This document shows, in pieces, positions 51,458-62,457 of a DNA stretch of 64,000 nucleotides. The notes beneath the pieces were generated by a model that was given only the letters and a program-made list of their open reading frames with translations, had not been told where the DNA came from and made no database searches. Source of the DNA: an uncultured Luminiphilus sp. Lineage in GTDB: Bacteria; Pseudomonadota; Gammaproteobacteria; Pseudomonadales; Halieaceae. The stretch is taken from assembly GCA_943787485.1 (NCBI GenBank), contig CALSMP010000004.1, positions 1 through 64,000 on the forward strand. The letters run 5' to 3'. The position numbers and the translations under genes were made by a program. The stretch's first letter is position 1, and each line of letters begins with the position of its first letter.

Positions 51458-52777
51458 ATGTCTCAATCGCCCAAGGTAGGCTTCGTTTCTTTGGGATGTC
51501 CCAAAGCACTCGTGGACTCTGAGCGAATCCTGACGCAACTCTCTATCGAAGGATACGAAATCACCCCCCACTATCATGATGCAGGGGTGGTCATCGTCAA
51601 TACCTGCGGCTTTATCGACAGCGCCAAGGCTGAAAGTTTGGAGGCGATTGGAGAAGCCATCGCGGAGAACGGCAGCGTCTTGGTGACCGGTTGCATGGGG
51701 AAAGGGGAGGATGCCCAGCGAATTCAAGAACTTCATCCCAAGGTGCTCGGCGTATCGGGCCCCGCGGCCTATGAGGAAGTTTTGGGTGAAGTCCGTCGCG
51801 TGTTGCCACAACAACGCTCCCCCAATCCATTGATCGATTTGGTGCCCGCTCAGGGCGTAAAACTGACTCCTCGTCATTACGCCTACCTCAAAATTTCAGA
51901 GGGCTGTAATCATCGCTGCCGCTTTTGCATTATCCCCAGCCTGCGAGGAGATCTGGTTAGCCGTCCCATCGGAGACGTGATGCGAGAGGCTGAGGGCCTG
52001 GTCAAAGCCGGAGTTCGAGAGCTGCTCGTTATCTCCCAAGACACGAGTGCATACGGCGTTGATCTCAAATACAAAACCGATTTTTGGGAAGGTCGACCAC
52101 TGAAAACAAACCTCCAGACCTTAGCAGAACAATTAGGTGAGCTCGGTATCTGGGTGCGCTTGCATTATGTCTACCCCTACCCCCATGTGGATCAGTTGAT
52201 TCCATTAATGGCCAAAGGAAAAATCCTGCCCTATCTGGACATACCGCTGCAACACGGCAGCCCAACGGTGCTTCAGCGGATGAAGCGGCCGGCAGCAGCT
52301 GAAAAAACCCTCGACAGGATCAAGCTGTGGCGCTCGTTATGTCCCGACATTACCCTCCGCTCTACTTTTATCGTCGGATACCCCGGCGAAACCGAGGCTG
52401 AATTTCAGGAGCTCCTCGCCTTTGTCGAAGAGGCTCAGCTCGACCGAGTGGGCTGCTTTAAGTACTCACCGGTTGCGGGGGCAGCGGCAAACGACTTGGA
52501 GAACCCAGTGGATGACGAGGTAAAAACGCATCGCTGGGAAACCTTCATGGCAACTCAACAAAAAATCAGTGCCGACAAACTGCAGGCAAAGGTGGGCCGG
52601 CGGCTAGAGGTCCTCATTGATTCGGTGGATGAAGAGGGAGCCATAGGGCGGAGCCGCGGCGACGCCCCCGAAATCGACGGCGTCGTGCACCTGCCGGGCG
52701 GCAACACCCTGACACCCGGCGACTGGGTGACCGGAGAAGTCACTGGGGCCGATGAATACGACCTCTGGATGGGCTAG
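51458..52777 (+). CDS. rimO: Ribosomal protein S12 methylthiotransferase
   Basis: [49 protein letters not shown]. Confidence 0.96.
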   Translation: MSQSPKVGFVSLGCPKALVDSERILTQLSIEGYEITPHYHDAGVVIVNTCGFIDSAKAESLEAIGEAIAENGSVLVTGCMGKGEDAQRIQELHPKVLGVSGPAAYEEVLGEVRRVLPQQRSPNPLIDLVPAQGVKLTPRHYAYLKISEGCNHRCRFCIIPSLRGDLVSRPIGDVMREAEGLVKAGVRELLVISQDTSAYGVDLKYKTDFWEGRPLKTNLQTLAEQLGELGIWVRLHYVYPYPHVDQLIPLMAKGKILPYLDIPLQHGSPTVLQRMKRPAAAEKTLDRIKLWRSLCPDITLRSTFIVGYPGETEAEFQELLAFVEEAQLDRVGCFKYSPVAGAAANDLENPVDDEVKTHRWETFMATQQKISADKLQAKVGRRLEVLIDSVDEEGAIGRSRGDAPEIDGVVHLPGGNTLTPGDWVTGEVTGADEYDLWMG

Positions 52778-52788
52778 GGAACGCCTCG

Positions 52789-53502
52789 ATGAATCGCGTT
52801 TTATTGCAGGCGGAGGAAATAGACTCAGCAGGCAAAGCCACACTTTCCGACAGGCGATTCACACACCTCACAGGGGTTCTCAAGGTTGAGGTGGCACAAA
52901 CCATCCGGGTTGGCGTCGTTGATGGCGGCATTGGCAGCGGCACGGTGCTCGCTATCGAGGAAGAGCACCTTGAGCTGCAGGTGGTCATCAACCAGCCACC
53001 ACCCCCTAGCCACCCCCTAACCCCCGTCATCGCCCTACCTCGTCCCAAAATGCTGCGCCGAATCTTTCGACTATGCGCCGAGTTTGGTACAGAGGAAATT
53101 CACCTGATTAACAGCTACCGGGTCGAAAAAAGTTTTTGGCAGTCGCCCCAACTGGAAAATGGAGCGGTACGCACCGCCCTGCTGGAGGGCCTTGAACGCA
53201 GTGGCGGGACTCGATTACCCCGCGTCCAGCTGCATAAACGATTCAAGCCTTTTGTCGAAGATCAGCTACCCGCACTGCGCGCGGAAAGACCTGTTTGGCT
53301 GGCTCACCCCGGTAGCGAGACGCCTATGCCGACCGATTTAGTGAGCCCCGGGCTCATCTTTATTGGACCGGAAGGGGGGTTCATTCCCTACGAGGTAGCA
53401 TTGTTGAGTACGCAAGGAGCAGAAGCCGTGGGTCTCGGCGCCCGCATCCTAAGTGTCGATACCGCTGTCGCCACCGTGCTTGGGCGCAACCTCCCGTGGT
53501 GA
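52789..53502 (+). CDS. rsmE: 16S rRNA m3U1498 methyltransferase
   Basis: HLTGVLKVEVAQTIRVGVVDG; LIFIGPEGGFIPYEVALL; LGARILSVDTAVATVLG. Confidence 0.93.
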   Translation: MNRVLLQAEEIDSAGKATLSDRRFTHLTGVLKVEVAQTIRVGVVDGGIGSGTVLAIEEEHLELQVVINQPPPPSHPLTPVIALPRPKMLRRIFRLCAEFGTEEIHLINSYRVEKSFWQSPQLENGAVRTALLEGLERSGGTRLPRVQLHKRFKPFVEDQLPALRAERPVWLAHPGSETPMPTDLVSPGLIFIGPEGGFIPYEVALLSTQGAEAVGLGARILSVDTAVATVLGRNLPW

Positions 53503-54162
53503 TTACATACTGACGCCTGTCGGCGCCGCACACTGGACCCCGGTGCCACCGATACCGCAGTAACCCCCGGGGTTTTTATGCAGGTACTGCTGATGATAAT
53601 CCTCAGCAAAATAGAAAGCCGGCGCATCACAAATCTCAGTCGTGATGTCCCCATATCCAGCTGCGCTCAACTGTTTTTGGAAGTCGTTCCGAGTAGCTTC
53701 AGCAAGTGCTCGCTGGCCCTCGTTCATCACGTAAATTCCCGATCGGTATTGCGTACCGATGTCGTTACCCTGGCGCATGCCTTGGGTTGGATCGTGCTGC
53801 TCCCAAAACACGGTGAGTAGTTCACCGTAACCAATAATGGCGGGATCAAAAACGACGCTGACGACCTCGTTATGGCCTGTTTGACCGGTACACACCTCTT
53901 GGTAAGTTGGGTTTGGCGTGGGCCCTCCCGCATAACCGACAGCGGTGGTCCACACCCCCTCCAACTGCCAGAATTTGCGCTCGACGCCCCAAAAACACCC
54001 CATGCCAAACATTGCGCACTCGAGATGCTCGGGGTAAGGCGGGCATAGGGGGTGCCCCAACACCGCATGCCTATCGGTCACCGGCATCGCCTCGGCTCGA
54101 CCGGGCAGGGCTTTGTCAGCACTGGGGATAGCATGCTTTCGGCGAATATCAAAAAGCCTCAT
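53503..54162 (-). CDS. msrA: Peptide methionine sulfoxide reductase A
   Basis: [47 protein letters not shown]. Confidence 0.95.
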   Translation of the reverse strand: MRLFDIRRKHAIPSADKALPGRAEAMPVTDRHAVLGHPLCPPYPEHLECAMFGMGCFWGVERKFWQLEGVWTTAVGYAGGPTPNPTYQEVCTGQTGHNEVVSVVFDPAIIGYGELLTVFWEQHDPTQGMRQGNDIGTQYRSGIYVMNEGQRALAEATRNDFQKQLSAAGYGDITTEICDAPAFYFAEDYHQQYLHKNPGGYCGIGGTGVQCAAPTGVSM

Positions 54163-54417
54163 GGTCCGTTTCTCTCAGTGAGATTGAGCAAACACTCTAC
54201 ACAAAAAAGCAGTCTCGCTGCCAAGAAATAGCGCCAAAAAAAAGTGGATTGCCCTAAGCAAAGAAACCCAATGCACGGGGATGAGCCGTCACCGAGCCCA
54301 AATCAGGGGCCTCAGCGACACGCTATCCGGTCAGGCAGGTAAAGCGGGTAAAGAGCAGAGCTTGACCTCAGCGCGTTAACGGGGTGTCATTTGAGACGTC
54401 ATGCAACTTTCGAGCAA

Positions 54418-55122
54418 ATGCCTATCAGCAACGAACTGACAAAAAAGCCGACCTCCACCGACGTCATGGCCTTTTTAAACAGAGCGAAGGCGATACAAAC
54501 CGTGCGGGATCGTCAGACGCGCTTGATTTTTGCTCTCGATGCAACCGCGAGCAGAGAACCCACCTGGGCCGCCGCAAAGGCGCTGCATAGAGACCTCTTC
54601 AACGCTGGCATTGAAGGCACAAATTTAGCCATCCAACTCTGTTATTACCGGGGCCTCGCTGAGTTTCAACACAGCGCTTGGCTGACGACCAGCGATGAGC
54701 TGCTGGCACACATGGAACAAGTTTCATGCCTCGGTGGGCCAACGCAACTCGAGCGACTGCTCCAGCATGCACTATTACAACGAAGTCAAACATCCCCGGT
54801 GCGTGCCCTGGTCTTTGTTGGCGATGCCTTCGAAGAAAACGCGGACGTGGTTGGCGCCCTCGCTGGTGAATGCGGTTTATTCAATCTGCCGCTGTTTATC
54901 TTTCAGGAAGGTCGTGACCCCCACGTCGAAGCGATCTTTAAAATGCTGGCGCATCGAAGTCGTGGCGCCTATGCCTCGTTTGGCCACAGTAGCGCCGACC
55001 GGCTACGGGAACTGCTCGGTGCGGTAGTTCGCTACTCCTCAGGTGGAATCAAAGCTCTCACCCAGTCTGGGCGCGAGAGTGATAAACTGCTGCTGGCGCA
55101 ACTGCAATCGCCTAAATCCTAA
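54418..55122 (+). CDS. VWA-like domain protein
   Basis: RQTRLIFALDATASREPTWAAAKALHRDLF (DxTxS MIDAS-like), RALVFVGDAFEENAD. Confidence 0.7.
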   Translation: MPISNELTKKPTSTDVMAFLNRAKAIQTVRDRQTRLIFALDATASREPTWAAAKALHRDLFNAGIEGTNLAIQLCYYRGLAEFQHSAWLTTSDELLAHMEQVSCLGGPTQLERLLQHALLQRSQTSPVRALVFVGDAFEENADVVGALAGECGLFNLPLFIFQEGRDPHVEAIFKMLAHRSRGAYASFGHSSADRLRELLGAVVRYSSGGIKALTQSGRESDKLLLAQLQSPKS

Positions 55123-55149
55123 ACGGACATTAATTGGAGTCGTTGATTC

Positions 55150-55869
55150 GTGCCAAGAGCACTCTTACTGATCGCCATTGTCATCACGCTTCTCGTACTG
55201 TTACGACGGGTACAACAGCTACCCCCTCACAAGCGCCGTGGCGGCTATATCCAACTGACCCTCGGGGTAGCACTCGTGGCGACCGTCCTGTTGACACTGT
55301 TGGGCAGGATGCACTGGATTGGGGCAGCGGTCACAGGCCTCTTTGTTCTGGTTCGCCAGCTGTTACCCATCCTAGTGCGAGGATTTCCATTGCTACAGCG
55401 CTGGTTACAGCAGCGCAGTACCGGCGCATCGGGCGCCCACTCGGAAGTCAAAACCGCCTTGTTGAAGATGACTCTTGACCATGAATCAGGGGACCTCGAC
55501 GGCGAGGTTTTAGTGGGAACCTTCAAGGAATGGCGCCTATCAGAACTCGGCAAAGATCAGCTTCTGGAGCTGATGGACTACAGTCGAGAGTACGATCCAG
55601 ACTCGGCCCAGCTACTGACCAACTACCTTGACCAGCGCTTTCCGGGGGGCTGGGACGGGGCGGAGGCTGACGCATCCGAAAACGAACAGTCGTCAGCGAT
55701 GACGACCAAGGAAGCATTGGCGGTTCTGGGACTCGCGGATGGTGCCTCCGAAGCGGAGATTGTGGCGGCGCACCGCAAGCTGATGCAAAAAATGCATCCC
55801 GATCGTGGTGGTAACGATTACCTCGCAGCCAAAATCAACGAAGCAAAAGATTTCCTGCTTAAAGGATAA
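55150..55869 (+). CDS. Membrane-anchored J-domain protein
   Basis: N-terminal TM helices; C-terminal EALAVLGLADGASEAEIVAAHRKLMQKMHPDRGGNDYLAAKINEAKDFLL (HPD motif). GTG start. Confidence 0.88.
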   Translation: MPRALLLIAIVITLLVLLRRVQQLPPHKRRGGYIQLTLGVALVATVLLTLLGRMHWIGAAVTGLFVLVRQLLPILVRGFPLLQRWLQQRSTGASGAHSEVKTALLKMTLDHESGDLDGEVLVGTFKEWRLSELGKDQLLELMDYSREYDPDSAQLLTNYLDQRFPGGWDGAEADASENEQSSAMTTKEALAVLGLADGASEAEIVAAHRKLMQKMHPDRGGNDYLAAKINEAKDFLLKG

Positions 55870-55930
55870 TCCTAACGACCGCGCTTGAGCTCTTGCCAAA
55901 ACAAACACAAAACACAGGGTATCGATAATT

Positions 55931-56278
55931 ATGAGCACAGCACATCTGGTGCGAAATCAGGATGGCCATTACTGGGGCCGAGGCAAACGCTGGGTAGATG
56001 GTCGGGACGTCGCTCGGGTCATGACGTTCTCCCATCAAGACGAGGCCGTTAACACGGTATTTGAGCTCAGCTCAAAGGACATCGGGCTTCGGTGTGACGT
56101 CCTGTCATTGAACCTTCTGGAAGGGAAACTGCCTAAGCTGGAGATTTCAACGATCCCCTTGCCTGTCGACCCGAGCGATGACCCGAGCGATGACCGGAAC
56201 AATGAAGAGGACCTTGAAAACACCCCCGGTTCGCCCCCATCTGAGGAGGAGATGGTTTCCAATAAGGATGAAGCATGA
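55931..56278 (+). CDS. Hypothetical protein with acidic, low-complexity C-terminus
   Basis: [30 protein letters not shown]...; good spacing, ATGA overlap with htpX. Confidence 0.65.
   Translation: MSTAHLVRNQDGHYWGRGKRWVDGRDVARVMTFSHQDEAVNTVFELSSKDIGLRCDVLSLNLLEGKLPKLEISTIPLPVDPSDDPSDDRNNEEDLENTPGSPPSEEEMVSNKDEA
56168..56191. repeat. 12-bp tandem duplication gacccgagcgat x2
   Basis: Direct reading gacccgagcgatgacccgagcgat; encodes DPSDDPSD. Confidence 0.9.
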
Positions 56279-57156
56279 GAATTTTACTGTTCCTCGCGAC
56301 CAACATGGCAGTCCTGCTGCTCGTCAGCCTTGTTTTTAATTTACTCGGCTTCCAAAGCATTTTGGCGGCAAATGGTGTGGATCTAAACCTGCAGGCTCTG
56401 CTGGTGTTCTGCGCATTGTTCGGTTTTGGCGGCTCGTTTGTTTCCTTACTTCTATCCAAATGGATGGCCAAACGAGGAACCGGCACCCAGGTCATTGACA
56501 CACCCCGAAACCGCGACGAGCAATGGCTGCTGGATACCGTCGCCGCCCTCGCTGCCGAAGCGGGAATCAAGATGCCGGAAGTCGGCGTGTTTCCCTCACA
56601 ATCCGCCAACGCTTTTGCCACGGGCTGGAATCGAAATGACGCGCTGGTAGCGGTCAGCGCAGGTCTTCTGCAACGATTTTCCCCCAATGAAGTTAAGGCC
56701 GTTCTGGCTCATGAAATTGGTCACGTCGCCAATGGCGATATGGTGACACTGACCCTCATTCAAGGCGTAGTGAATACTTTTGTTATGTTTTTTGCTCGCA
56801 TCATTGGCCACACCGTTGATCGCGTTGTTTTTAAAACCGAGCGCGGCTATGGCATCGGCTATTTTGTAGTCACCATCGTCGCCGAAATCGTACTCGGCAT
56901 ACTGGCCAGTGCCATCGTCATGACGTTTTCACGCTGGCGAGAGTATCGTGCCGACGCGGCCGGGGCGAAGCTGAGTACAACCAATGACATGATCGCTGCG
57001 TTGCAGCGGCTGCGAGTTGAGCAGGGACAGCCCAATGAACTACCCGGAGAGCTCACCGCATTCGGTATTCGGCCGGGGCAGTCGGGGCTGGCGAATCTGT
57101 TCCGGTCACACCCTCCGCTGGAAGACCGTATTCGGGTGCTGCAAGCGGGCCATTAG
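56275..57156 (+). CDS. htpX: Membrane zinc metalloprotease HtpX
   Basis: [52 protein letters not shown]. Confidence 0.96.
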   Translation: MRILLFLATNMAVLLLVSLVFNLLGFQSILAANGVDLNLQALLVFCALFGFGGSFVSLLLSKWMAKRGTGTQVIDTPRNRDEQWLLDTVAALAAEAGIKMPEVGVFPSQSANAFATGWNRNDALVAVSAGLLQRFSPNEVKAVLAHEIGHVANGDMVTLTLIQGVVNTFVMFFARIIGHTVDRVVFKTERGYGIGYFVVTIVAEIVLGILASAIVMTFSRWREYRADAAGAKLSTTNDMIAALQRLRVEQGQPNELPGELTAFGIRPGQSGLANLFRSHPPLEDRIRVLQAGH

Positions 57157-57186
57157 GCTGTTGTTAACAATCCAAGAGAACACGCC

Positions 57187-58287
57187 GTGAGCCAGCACTT
57201 CTTTCACTTCAATCACCTGAAGACGTTAGCTCGTCATTTTTGGCTGACCGGGGGTTTCATAGCTTCCATGCTGCTTGCATCGCTTGCAGCTCACGCGGAG
57301 GACGTTGACTACTTAAGCTTTGAAACCAATGACGAGGCAAACACAACGGAAATTTTTAGAAAGGCAAGTCCAGCCGTGGTGTCGGTCACCAGCAGCGCGC
57401 TGCGGCGCAATCGTTTTTCGCTCAATGTCATGGAGATTCCTCGGGGCGCGGGATCGGGCTTTATTTGGAATAGCGGCGGTCTTGTGGTCACGAACTTTCA
57501 TGTGATCGCGGCGGCGGACAAACTCACCGTTACGCTGAATGACCAAGACTACCCCGCTGAAGTGGTGGGCATTGCCCCCGAGCGGGACTTGGCCGTGCTT
57601 CGGCTTACCACTCTACCCGACAATCTTTCCGTTCTGCCCCTTGGAGATTCCTCTGAGCTTTCCGTGGGCCGAAAAGTACTCGCAATCGGCAATCCGTTCG
57701 GTTTAGACACCACCCTAACGGTGGGTGTCGTCAGTGCTCTCGATCGAGAAATTAAGTCGCCGAGCAACCGACGAATCAAAGGGGTAATCCAAACCGATGC
57801 CGCGATCAATCCCGGCAATTCCGGTGGGCCTCTGCTGAACTCACTGGGACAACTGGTGGGCGTCAACACGGCCATATATTCCCCGAGTGGAGGCAGCGCC
57901 GGGATCGGATTTGCCATTCCAGTAAACATGCTTAAAGAAGTTATTCCACAGCTGATTGCTTATGGGAAAATTTTACGACCCATTCTAGGGGTTGAACTCG
58001 CCAGCGACCGATGGACTCGACGTTATGGCATCGAAGGGGTTGCCATCGTACGGGTGCAGCGGGGTCTTCCCGCCGCCGAGTCTGGCCTTATCGGGGCCAG
58101 CAGGGACTATAGAGGCAATATTAAGCTCGGTGATGTGATAGTCGCCATCGAAGATGACGCCATTAAAAGTCAGGATGATTACGCCGCAGCTCTCGAAAAA
58201 TACCAGGTCGGCGATACCATCAGCATCACCACGCTACGCGGTGATGAAACCAAAACCTTTGACGTCGTGCTATCAGAAACCCGGTAG
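57187..58287 (+). CDS. DegS/DegQ-like trypsin-family serine protease with PDZ domain
   Basis: GAGSGFIWNSGGLVVTNFHVI; TDAAINPGNSGGPLLNSLGQLVGVNTAI; C-terminal PDZ. Confidence 0.9.
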   Translation: MSQHFFHFNHLKTLARHFWLTGGFIASMLLASLAAHAEDVDYLSFETNDEANTTEIFRKASPAVVSVTSSALRRNRFSLNVMEIPRGAGSGFIWNSGGLVVTNFHVIAAADKLTVTLNDQDYPAEVVGIAPERDLAVLRLTTLPDNLSVLPLGDSSELSVGRKVLAIGNPFGLDTTLTVGVVSALDREIKSPSNRRIKGVIQTDAAINPGNSGGPLLNSLGQLVGVNTAIYSPSGGSAGIGFAIPVNMLKEVIPQLIAYGKILRPILGVELASDRWTRRYGIEGVAIVRVQRGLPAAESGLIGASRDYRGNIKLGDVIVAIEDDAIKSQDDYAAALEKYQVGDTISITTLRGDETKTFDVVLSETR

Positions 58288-58350
58288 CAACAGATACCGA
58301 GGCATCTTTACGAAAAGCTTTTTTTGAGGTTGATTCGTCGATGCTGGGGC

Positions 58351-59763
58351 TTAGCTCCGCAACGACTCCGCTCGCTCAGTCCAACTCGCCGGATCCACAC
58401 CTTGACCCCGAAAATCAGTTGCCTTGAACGTCATGGGCGATTCGCTGCGAAGCCGCTGCTCGTAATCACGAAGCAGGGTTTTTGCTACCGGAAATAATTG
58501 CCATAGGGCAATCAGATTCACAACCGCCAACAATCCCATCGTGAGGTCTGAGTAGCTGAAGACAGTTGCAAGATCTTGCTGGGACGCCCAGAAAATCAAT
58601 GCCAAGACGAACAAACGAAATACCGTGATTGCCTGCTTGGGCGCACCCTCAAAATACGCGATGCTGTTCTCGCCCAAATAACAATTGTACGCAATAGAGC
58701 TTACCGCAAACATGACGAGCGCAATGCTAACAAGCATCTCACCCACGGGGCCGATATGTGACGCCAAGGCAAGCTGAGTGAGCGCGATCCCCTCCACGCC
58801 GCTGGCACCTGGCTGATAAAGGGGAGAAAGCAAAATGATAAGCGCGGTGCAGGTACACAAAATAATGGTATCGATAAACACGCTGAGGGCTTGCACCAAC
58901 CCCTGGGAAATAGGATGTTCCACATCGGCGACGGCGGCGACGTTAGGGGCTGTCCCCAAGCCCGCTTCATTGGAAAATAACCCGCGCCGCGCGCCCTGCA
59001 TCACCGCGGCTGCAAGTCCCCCACCGACCACTTCCTCAAGGCCAAAAGCTGACTTGAGAATGAGCATCAAGGCCGCCGGCACCGCTGACAGGTTAAGCAC
59101 AACGACCGTCATGGCCAGCACAAAGTACCCGATTACCATCAGTGGTACGACGACCTCGGAGAAAACGGCAATTCGTCGGATCCCCCCGAAAATCACCCCG
59201 CCCATGATAACGGTCAGGATGGCTCCCGATAGCCACGTGGGCACATCAAACGCAGACTCCACAGAGCTTGTCACCGAGTAAGCCTGCACGGCGTTAAAAC
59301 CAAGCCCCAACGTCAGCAGCAATAGCGCTGAGTACACCACCGGCATAACGCGCCAGCCAAGACCGTGGCGCATGTAAAAAGCTGGGCCGCCACGAAAGTC
59401 TTCACCTACATGCTTGCGCTTATAGAGCTGGGCAAGCGCACATTCAACCAGGCTGGTCATCATGCCAATGAGCGCAATAACCCACATCCAAAACAGAGCG
59501 CCCGGGCCTCCCAGGGTAATAGCCACAGCGACGCCCGCGATATTTCCGCCGCCGACTCGCCCCGCGACGCTGACCACCAGTGCCTGAAATCCAGAAATTC
59601 CTCTGTCGGTACCGGACAAATGACTTCCCAACAGCGTGCTGAACATCTTGCCAAATAACCGCAGCTGCGCGAAGCCGGAGCTCACGCTAAACCGGATTCC
59701 GACCGCCAGCAAAAGCACAATCAGCACATAGGACCACAACCAATCAGTAAGCATTGTTAACAT
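58351..59763 (-). CDS. AgcS-family alanine/glycine:Na+ symporter
   Basis: GFQALVVSVAGRVGGGNIAGVAVAITLGGPGALFWMWVIALIG; RRGLFSNEAGLGTAPNVAA. Track start 59793; internal Met likely. Confidence 0.92.
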   Translation of the reverse strand: MLTMLTDWLWSYVLIVLLLAVGIRFSVSSGFAQLRLFGKMFSTLLGSHLSGTDRGISGFQALVVSVAGRVGGGNIAGVAVAITLGGPGALFWMWVIALIGMMTSLVECALAQLYKRKHVGEDFRGGPAFYMRHGLGWRVMPVVYSALLLLTLGLGFNAVQAYSVTSSVESAFDVPTWLSGAILTVIMGGVIFGGIRRIAVFSEVVVPLMVIGYFVLAMTVVVLNLSAVPAALMLILKSAFGLEEVVGGGLAAAVMQGARRGLFSNEAGLGTAPNVAAVADVEHPISQGLVQALSVFIDTIILCTCTALIILLSPLYQPGASGVEGIALTQLALASHIGPVGEMLVSIALVMFAVSSIAYNCYLGENSIAYFEGAPKQAITVFRLFVLALIFWASQQDLATVFSYSDLTMGLLAVVNLIALWQLFPVAKTLLRDYEQRLRSESPMTFKATDFRGQGVDPASWTERAESLRS

Positions 59764-59773
59764 TGTCAGTGCC

Positions 59774-61123
59774 TCAAAGCAGCCCGGTGACAAGGATAAT
59801 GGCGATGGCAGGCGCGGCTATAAAACGAACCAATAGCTGCCATAGGCGATAATTGGTAGAACTGGTTTGCAGCTCTTCTTCACTGTACTGAGGATCCATG
59901 AACCAACCGGCAAACACCGCTATTAGAAGGCCCCCCGCCGGTAGCAGAATTTTAGTAGGAAGCCCATCGGCGAGCTCATTGAAATTCATCCCGAGCAGCC
60001 TCGCGTCAGACCAGACGTTATAGGATAAAACACTCGCGATGCTACAAAACGTGACGGCGGCAATCACAACAGAAATTCCGGTGTGACGGTGCACGCCAAA
60101 GCGCTGGTCAATCCACAGCGTCACCGATTCCAGCAGACCTACCATGCTGGTTATTCCGGCAACCGAGAGCATCAAGAAAAAAAGCACGGCGAAGACGTGC
60201 CCCGCAGGCATCTGGGCGAAGGCTACGGGCAAGGTCTGGAAAATAAGTCCAGCCCCGCTACTGATGTCGAGACCATGATGAAATACCGCGGGGAAGACCA
60301 CAAAACCCGCGAGCAGTGCTACCACCGTATCGGCAATAACCACGGTGATGGCACCCTTTGCAATCGAAAAATCTTTAGGCAGGTACGAACCGTAAGCCAT
60401 CATCCCGCCCATAGCGACGCCTATAGAAAAAAATGCCTGTCCAACTGCCGCCAGAAAGGTGCTCGGGCCCACCTTCGAAAAATCTGGCGTAAATAGCCAC
60501 TCTAGGGTTTCCATGAAACCGCCATTGAAGACGTTGTAAATACTGAGGCCAATCAGCAAGGTAAACATTGTAGGCATCATGATATTCACTGCCCGCTCAA
60601 TGCCACCTTTAACCCCGGCAAAAATAATGCCGCCCACCAAAAGATTACCGATCAGCGTCCAAAACAGCATCGCGCCGCTATCGCCCAGTAAGGTCTCGAA
60701 GGCCATTGCGGCACCGGCCCGATCAACACCCACAAATCCCGTGCTGGCTGCCTTAAACAGGTAGGAGAGCACCCATCCCACTACCACCGCATAGGTAATT
60801 GCAATGCTGAAAGCGGTAAAAACCCCCATACCCCCGACAATACGCCAACGAGGGGTTCGACCCGATTCAACGGCTAGCGTCGCCATTGATGCTGGTGGGC
60901 TTGACTGGCCTCGACGACCAATCATCAGTTCAGCAATGAGGCACGGCACGCCGATAGCGAAAGCACACGCCAAATAAATAACAACAAATGCTGAACCACC
61001 GTTTTCCCCGGTAACGTAGGGGAAGCGCCAGATGTTGCCAAGTCCAACAGCAAATCCGACCGACGCCATGATGAAGGCGAAGCGGCTAGACCAGTGCGCA
61101 TCATTACTGCCTGCTACTGCCAT
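59774..61123 (-). CDS. NSS-family Na+-dependent transporter
   Basis: WSSRFAFIMASVGFAVGLGNIWRFPYVTGENGGSAFVVIYL. Confidence 0.94.
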   Translation of the reverse strand: MAVAGSNDAHWSSRFAFIMASVGFAVGLGNIWRFPYVTGENGGSAFVVIYLACAFAIGVPCLIAELMIGRRGQSSPPASMATLAVESGRTPRWRIVGGMGVFTAFSIAITYAVVVGWVLSYLFKAASTGFVGVDRAGAAMAFETLLGDSGAMLFWTLIGNLLVGGIIFAGVKGGIERAVNIMMPTMFTLLIGLSIYNVFNGGFMETLEWLFTPDFSKVGPSTFLAAVGQAFFSIGVAMGGMMAYGSYLPKDFSIAKGAITVVIADTVVALLAGFVVFPAVFHHGLDISSGAGLIFQTLPVAFAQMPAGHVFAVLFFLMLSVAGITSMVGLLESVTLWIDQRFGVHRHTGISVVIAAVTFCSIASVLSYNVWSDARLLGMNFNELADGLPTKILLPAGGLLIAVFAGWFMDPQYSEEELQTSSTNYRLWQLLVRFIAAPAIAIILVTGLL

Positions 61124-61126
61124 GGT

Positions 61127-62422
61127 TTAGTTCTCCTGACTTGTCAGTGACTGTGCCAGCGTTCTGGCGGCGTTTAATTTTGGAAGGAAATGGGGCGACA
61201 CTGCAGCGGACGCATCGGGCTGGCTCGAATACCAAACCATCACAACGTCTGCAGCACGGTTAATATAAATAACCTGGCCGTGAATCCCCACAGCGCAGAA
61301 CTCTCCCGCCATTGGATCAAGAATCCACCACATGTTGCGATACGCCCGCCAGGGCATATCACGATAGACCGGGTTCTGTTCCATGTTTTTAATCGCTTGT
61401 GGCGAAACCGAAAGCTGCTCATCCAGCCAAGACTCGGAAAGCACTTGCTGCCCAGCAAATCGACCCTTGTCACGAATTAACATACCGAAACGAGCGGCGT
61501 CGCGCAGCGTTGCGTTGAAGCCACCGGTGGCGACTGCCATATAGGCTCTGTCTACGGCAATGAACGCATCGTGCTCAGCACCAATGCGTTGCCAGATATG
61601 CTGACTGATAAGTTGATTAAGCGGCTGATCCGACATAGTCACCAACAGCCAACCGAGTAAGTCAGCATTGGCCGAGTTATAGGCAAATTGGTTGCCCGGG
61701 GTGACGGTCCTATCGGGCTTCACAAACTGGGTGAGAAAATCGTACACCCCATAAATGACGTCCTCACTGGGCGCCACGTCCGCTGCACCCGGCTGATACA
61801 CCATGCCAAGAGCGGGACCATAAAAACGGGCAAACTCGCTGTCGAGGTCGGTATAATTTTCCTTAAATGCCAAGCCGGTCGTGTGATCGAGTACATGTTG
61901 CACCGACACGCGCTCAAACGCCGATTCTGCGAGCGCCGGTATAAGGCGCGTCGGCTTCTCGTCCAAACTCACCTGCCCTGCCTCGAGGTACAAACCGAAA
62001 AGGCTGCTGACCAAGGATTTGGTCATCGAAAACCACAAGTGGTGATCCGTCGGCGACGCGTCGCCAAAATACTTCTCCATCAGCAAGGTATTACCGCGGA
62101 GCACCAGCACGCTATCCGCATAGTTATCCTGGAAAACACGGGCGAGACTCAAACCATCGGAAGCTTCATAGCTATCCAACGCATCGCGCTTTTCCTCAAA
62201 CGAGTGGATAGCACCCCCTCGAGGCACCATGAGGGTGCTAAGCGGCGCACTCGCATGACTAAATGCCCACCGATTGAAGGGGGCCGAGAGATAATTTGCT
62301 TTGGTGACCTGACTTTCCGGGGACGGCGGAAAACCTTCCATCACAGGCTCCGCAGGTGCTTCTATCGCGGTGACAAACGCCAACAGGCCAACGGTGAACA
62401 AACCAGATAATCGGTATAGCAT
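61127..62422 (-). CDS. Exported serine hydrolase (beta-lactamase / class C family)
   Basis: MLYRLSGLFTVGLLAFVTAIEAPAEP signal peptide; HLWFSMTKSLVSSLFGLYLEAG (SxxK); FAYNSANADLLGWLL (YxN). Confidence 0.87.
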   Translation of the reverse strand: MLYRLSGLFTVGLLAFVTAIEAPAEPVMEGFPPSPESQVTKANYLSAPFNRWAFSHASAPLSTLMVPRGGAIHSFEEKRDALDSYEASDGLSLARVFQDNYADSVLVLRGNTLLMEKYFGDASPTDHHLWFSMTKSLVSSLFGLYLEAGQVSLDEKPTRLIPALAESAFERVSVQHVLDHTTGLAFKENYTDLDSEFARFYGPALGMVYQPGAADVAPSEDVIYGVYDFLTQFVKPDRTVTPGNQFAYNSANADLLGWLLVTMSDQPLNQLISQHIWQRIGAEHDAFIAVDRAYMAVATGGFNATLRDAARFGMLIRDKGRFAGQQVLSESWLDEQLSVSPQAIKNMEQNPVYRDMPWRAYRNMWWILDPMAGEFCAVGIHGQVIYINRAADVVMVWYSSQPDASAAVSPHFLPKLNAARTLAQSLTSQEN

Positions 62423-62457
62423 GTGAGTTCCCAAGGCGTTACAGCCAATCCCCGCGA

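Noticed and set aside
58288-58350. AAAAGCTTTTTTT between the DegS-like and AgcS genes as a bidirectional terminator
   Set aside because: Stem too short and AT-only to claim.
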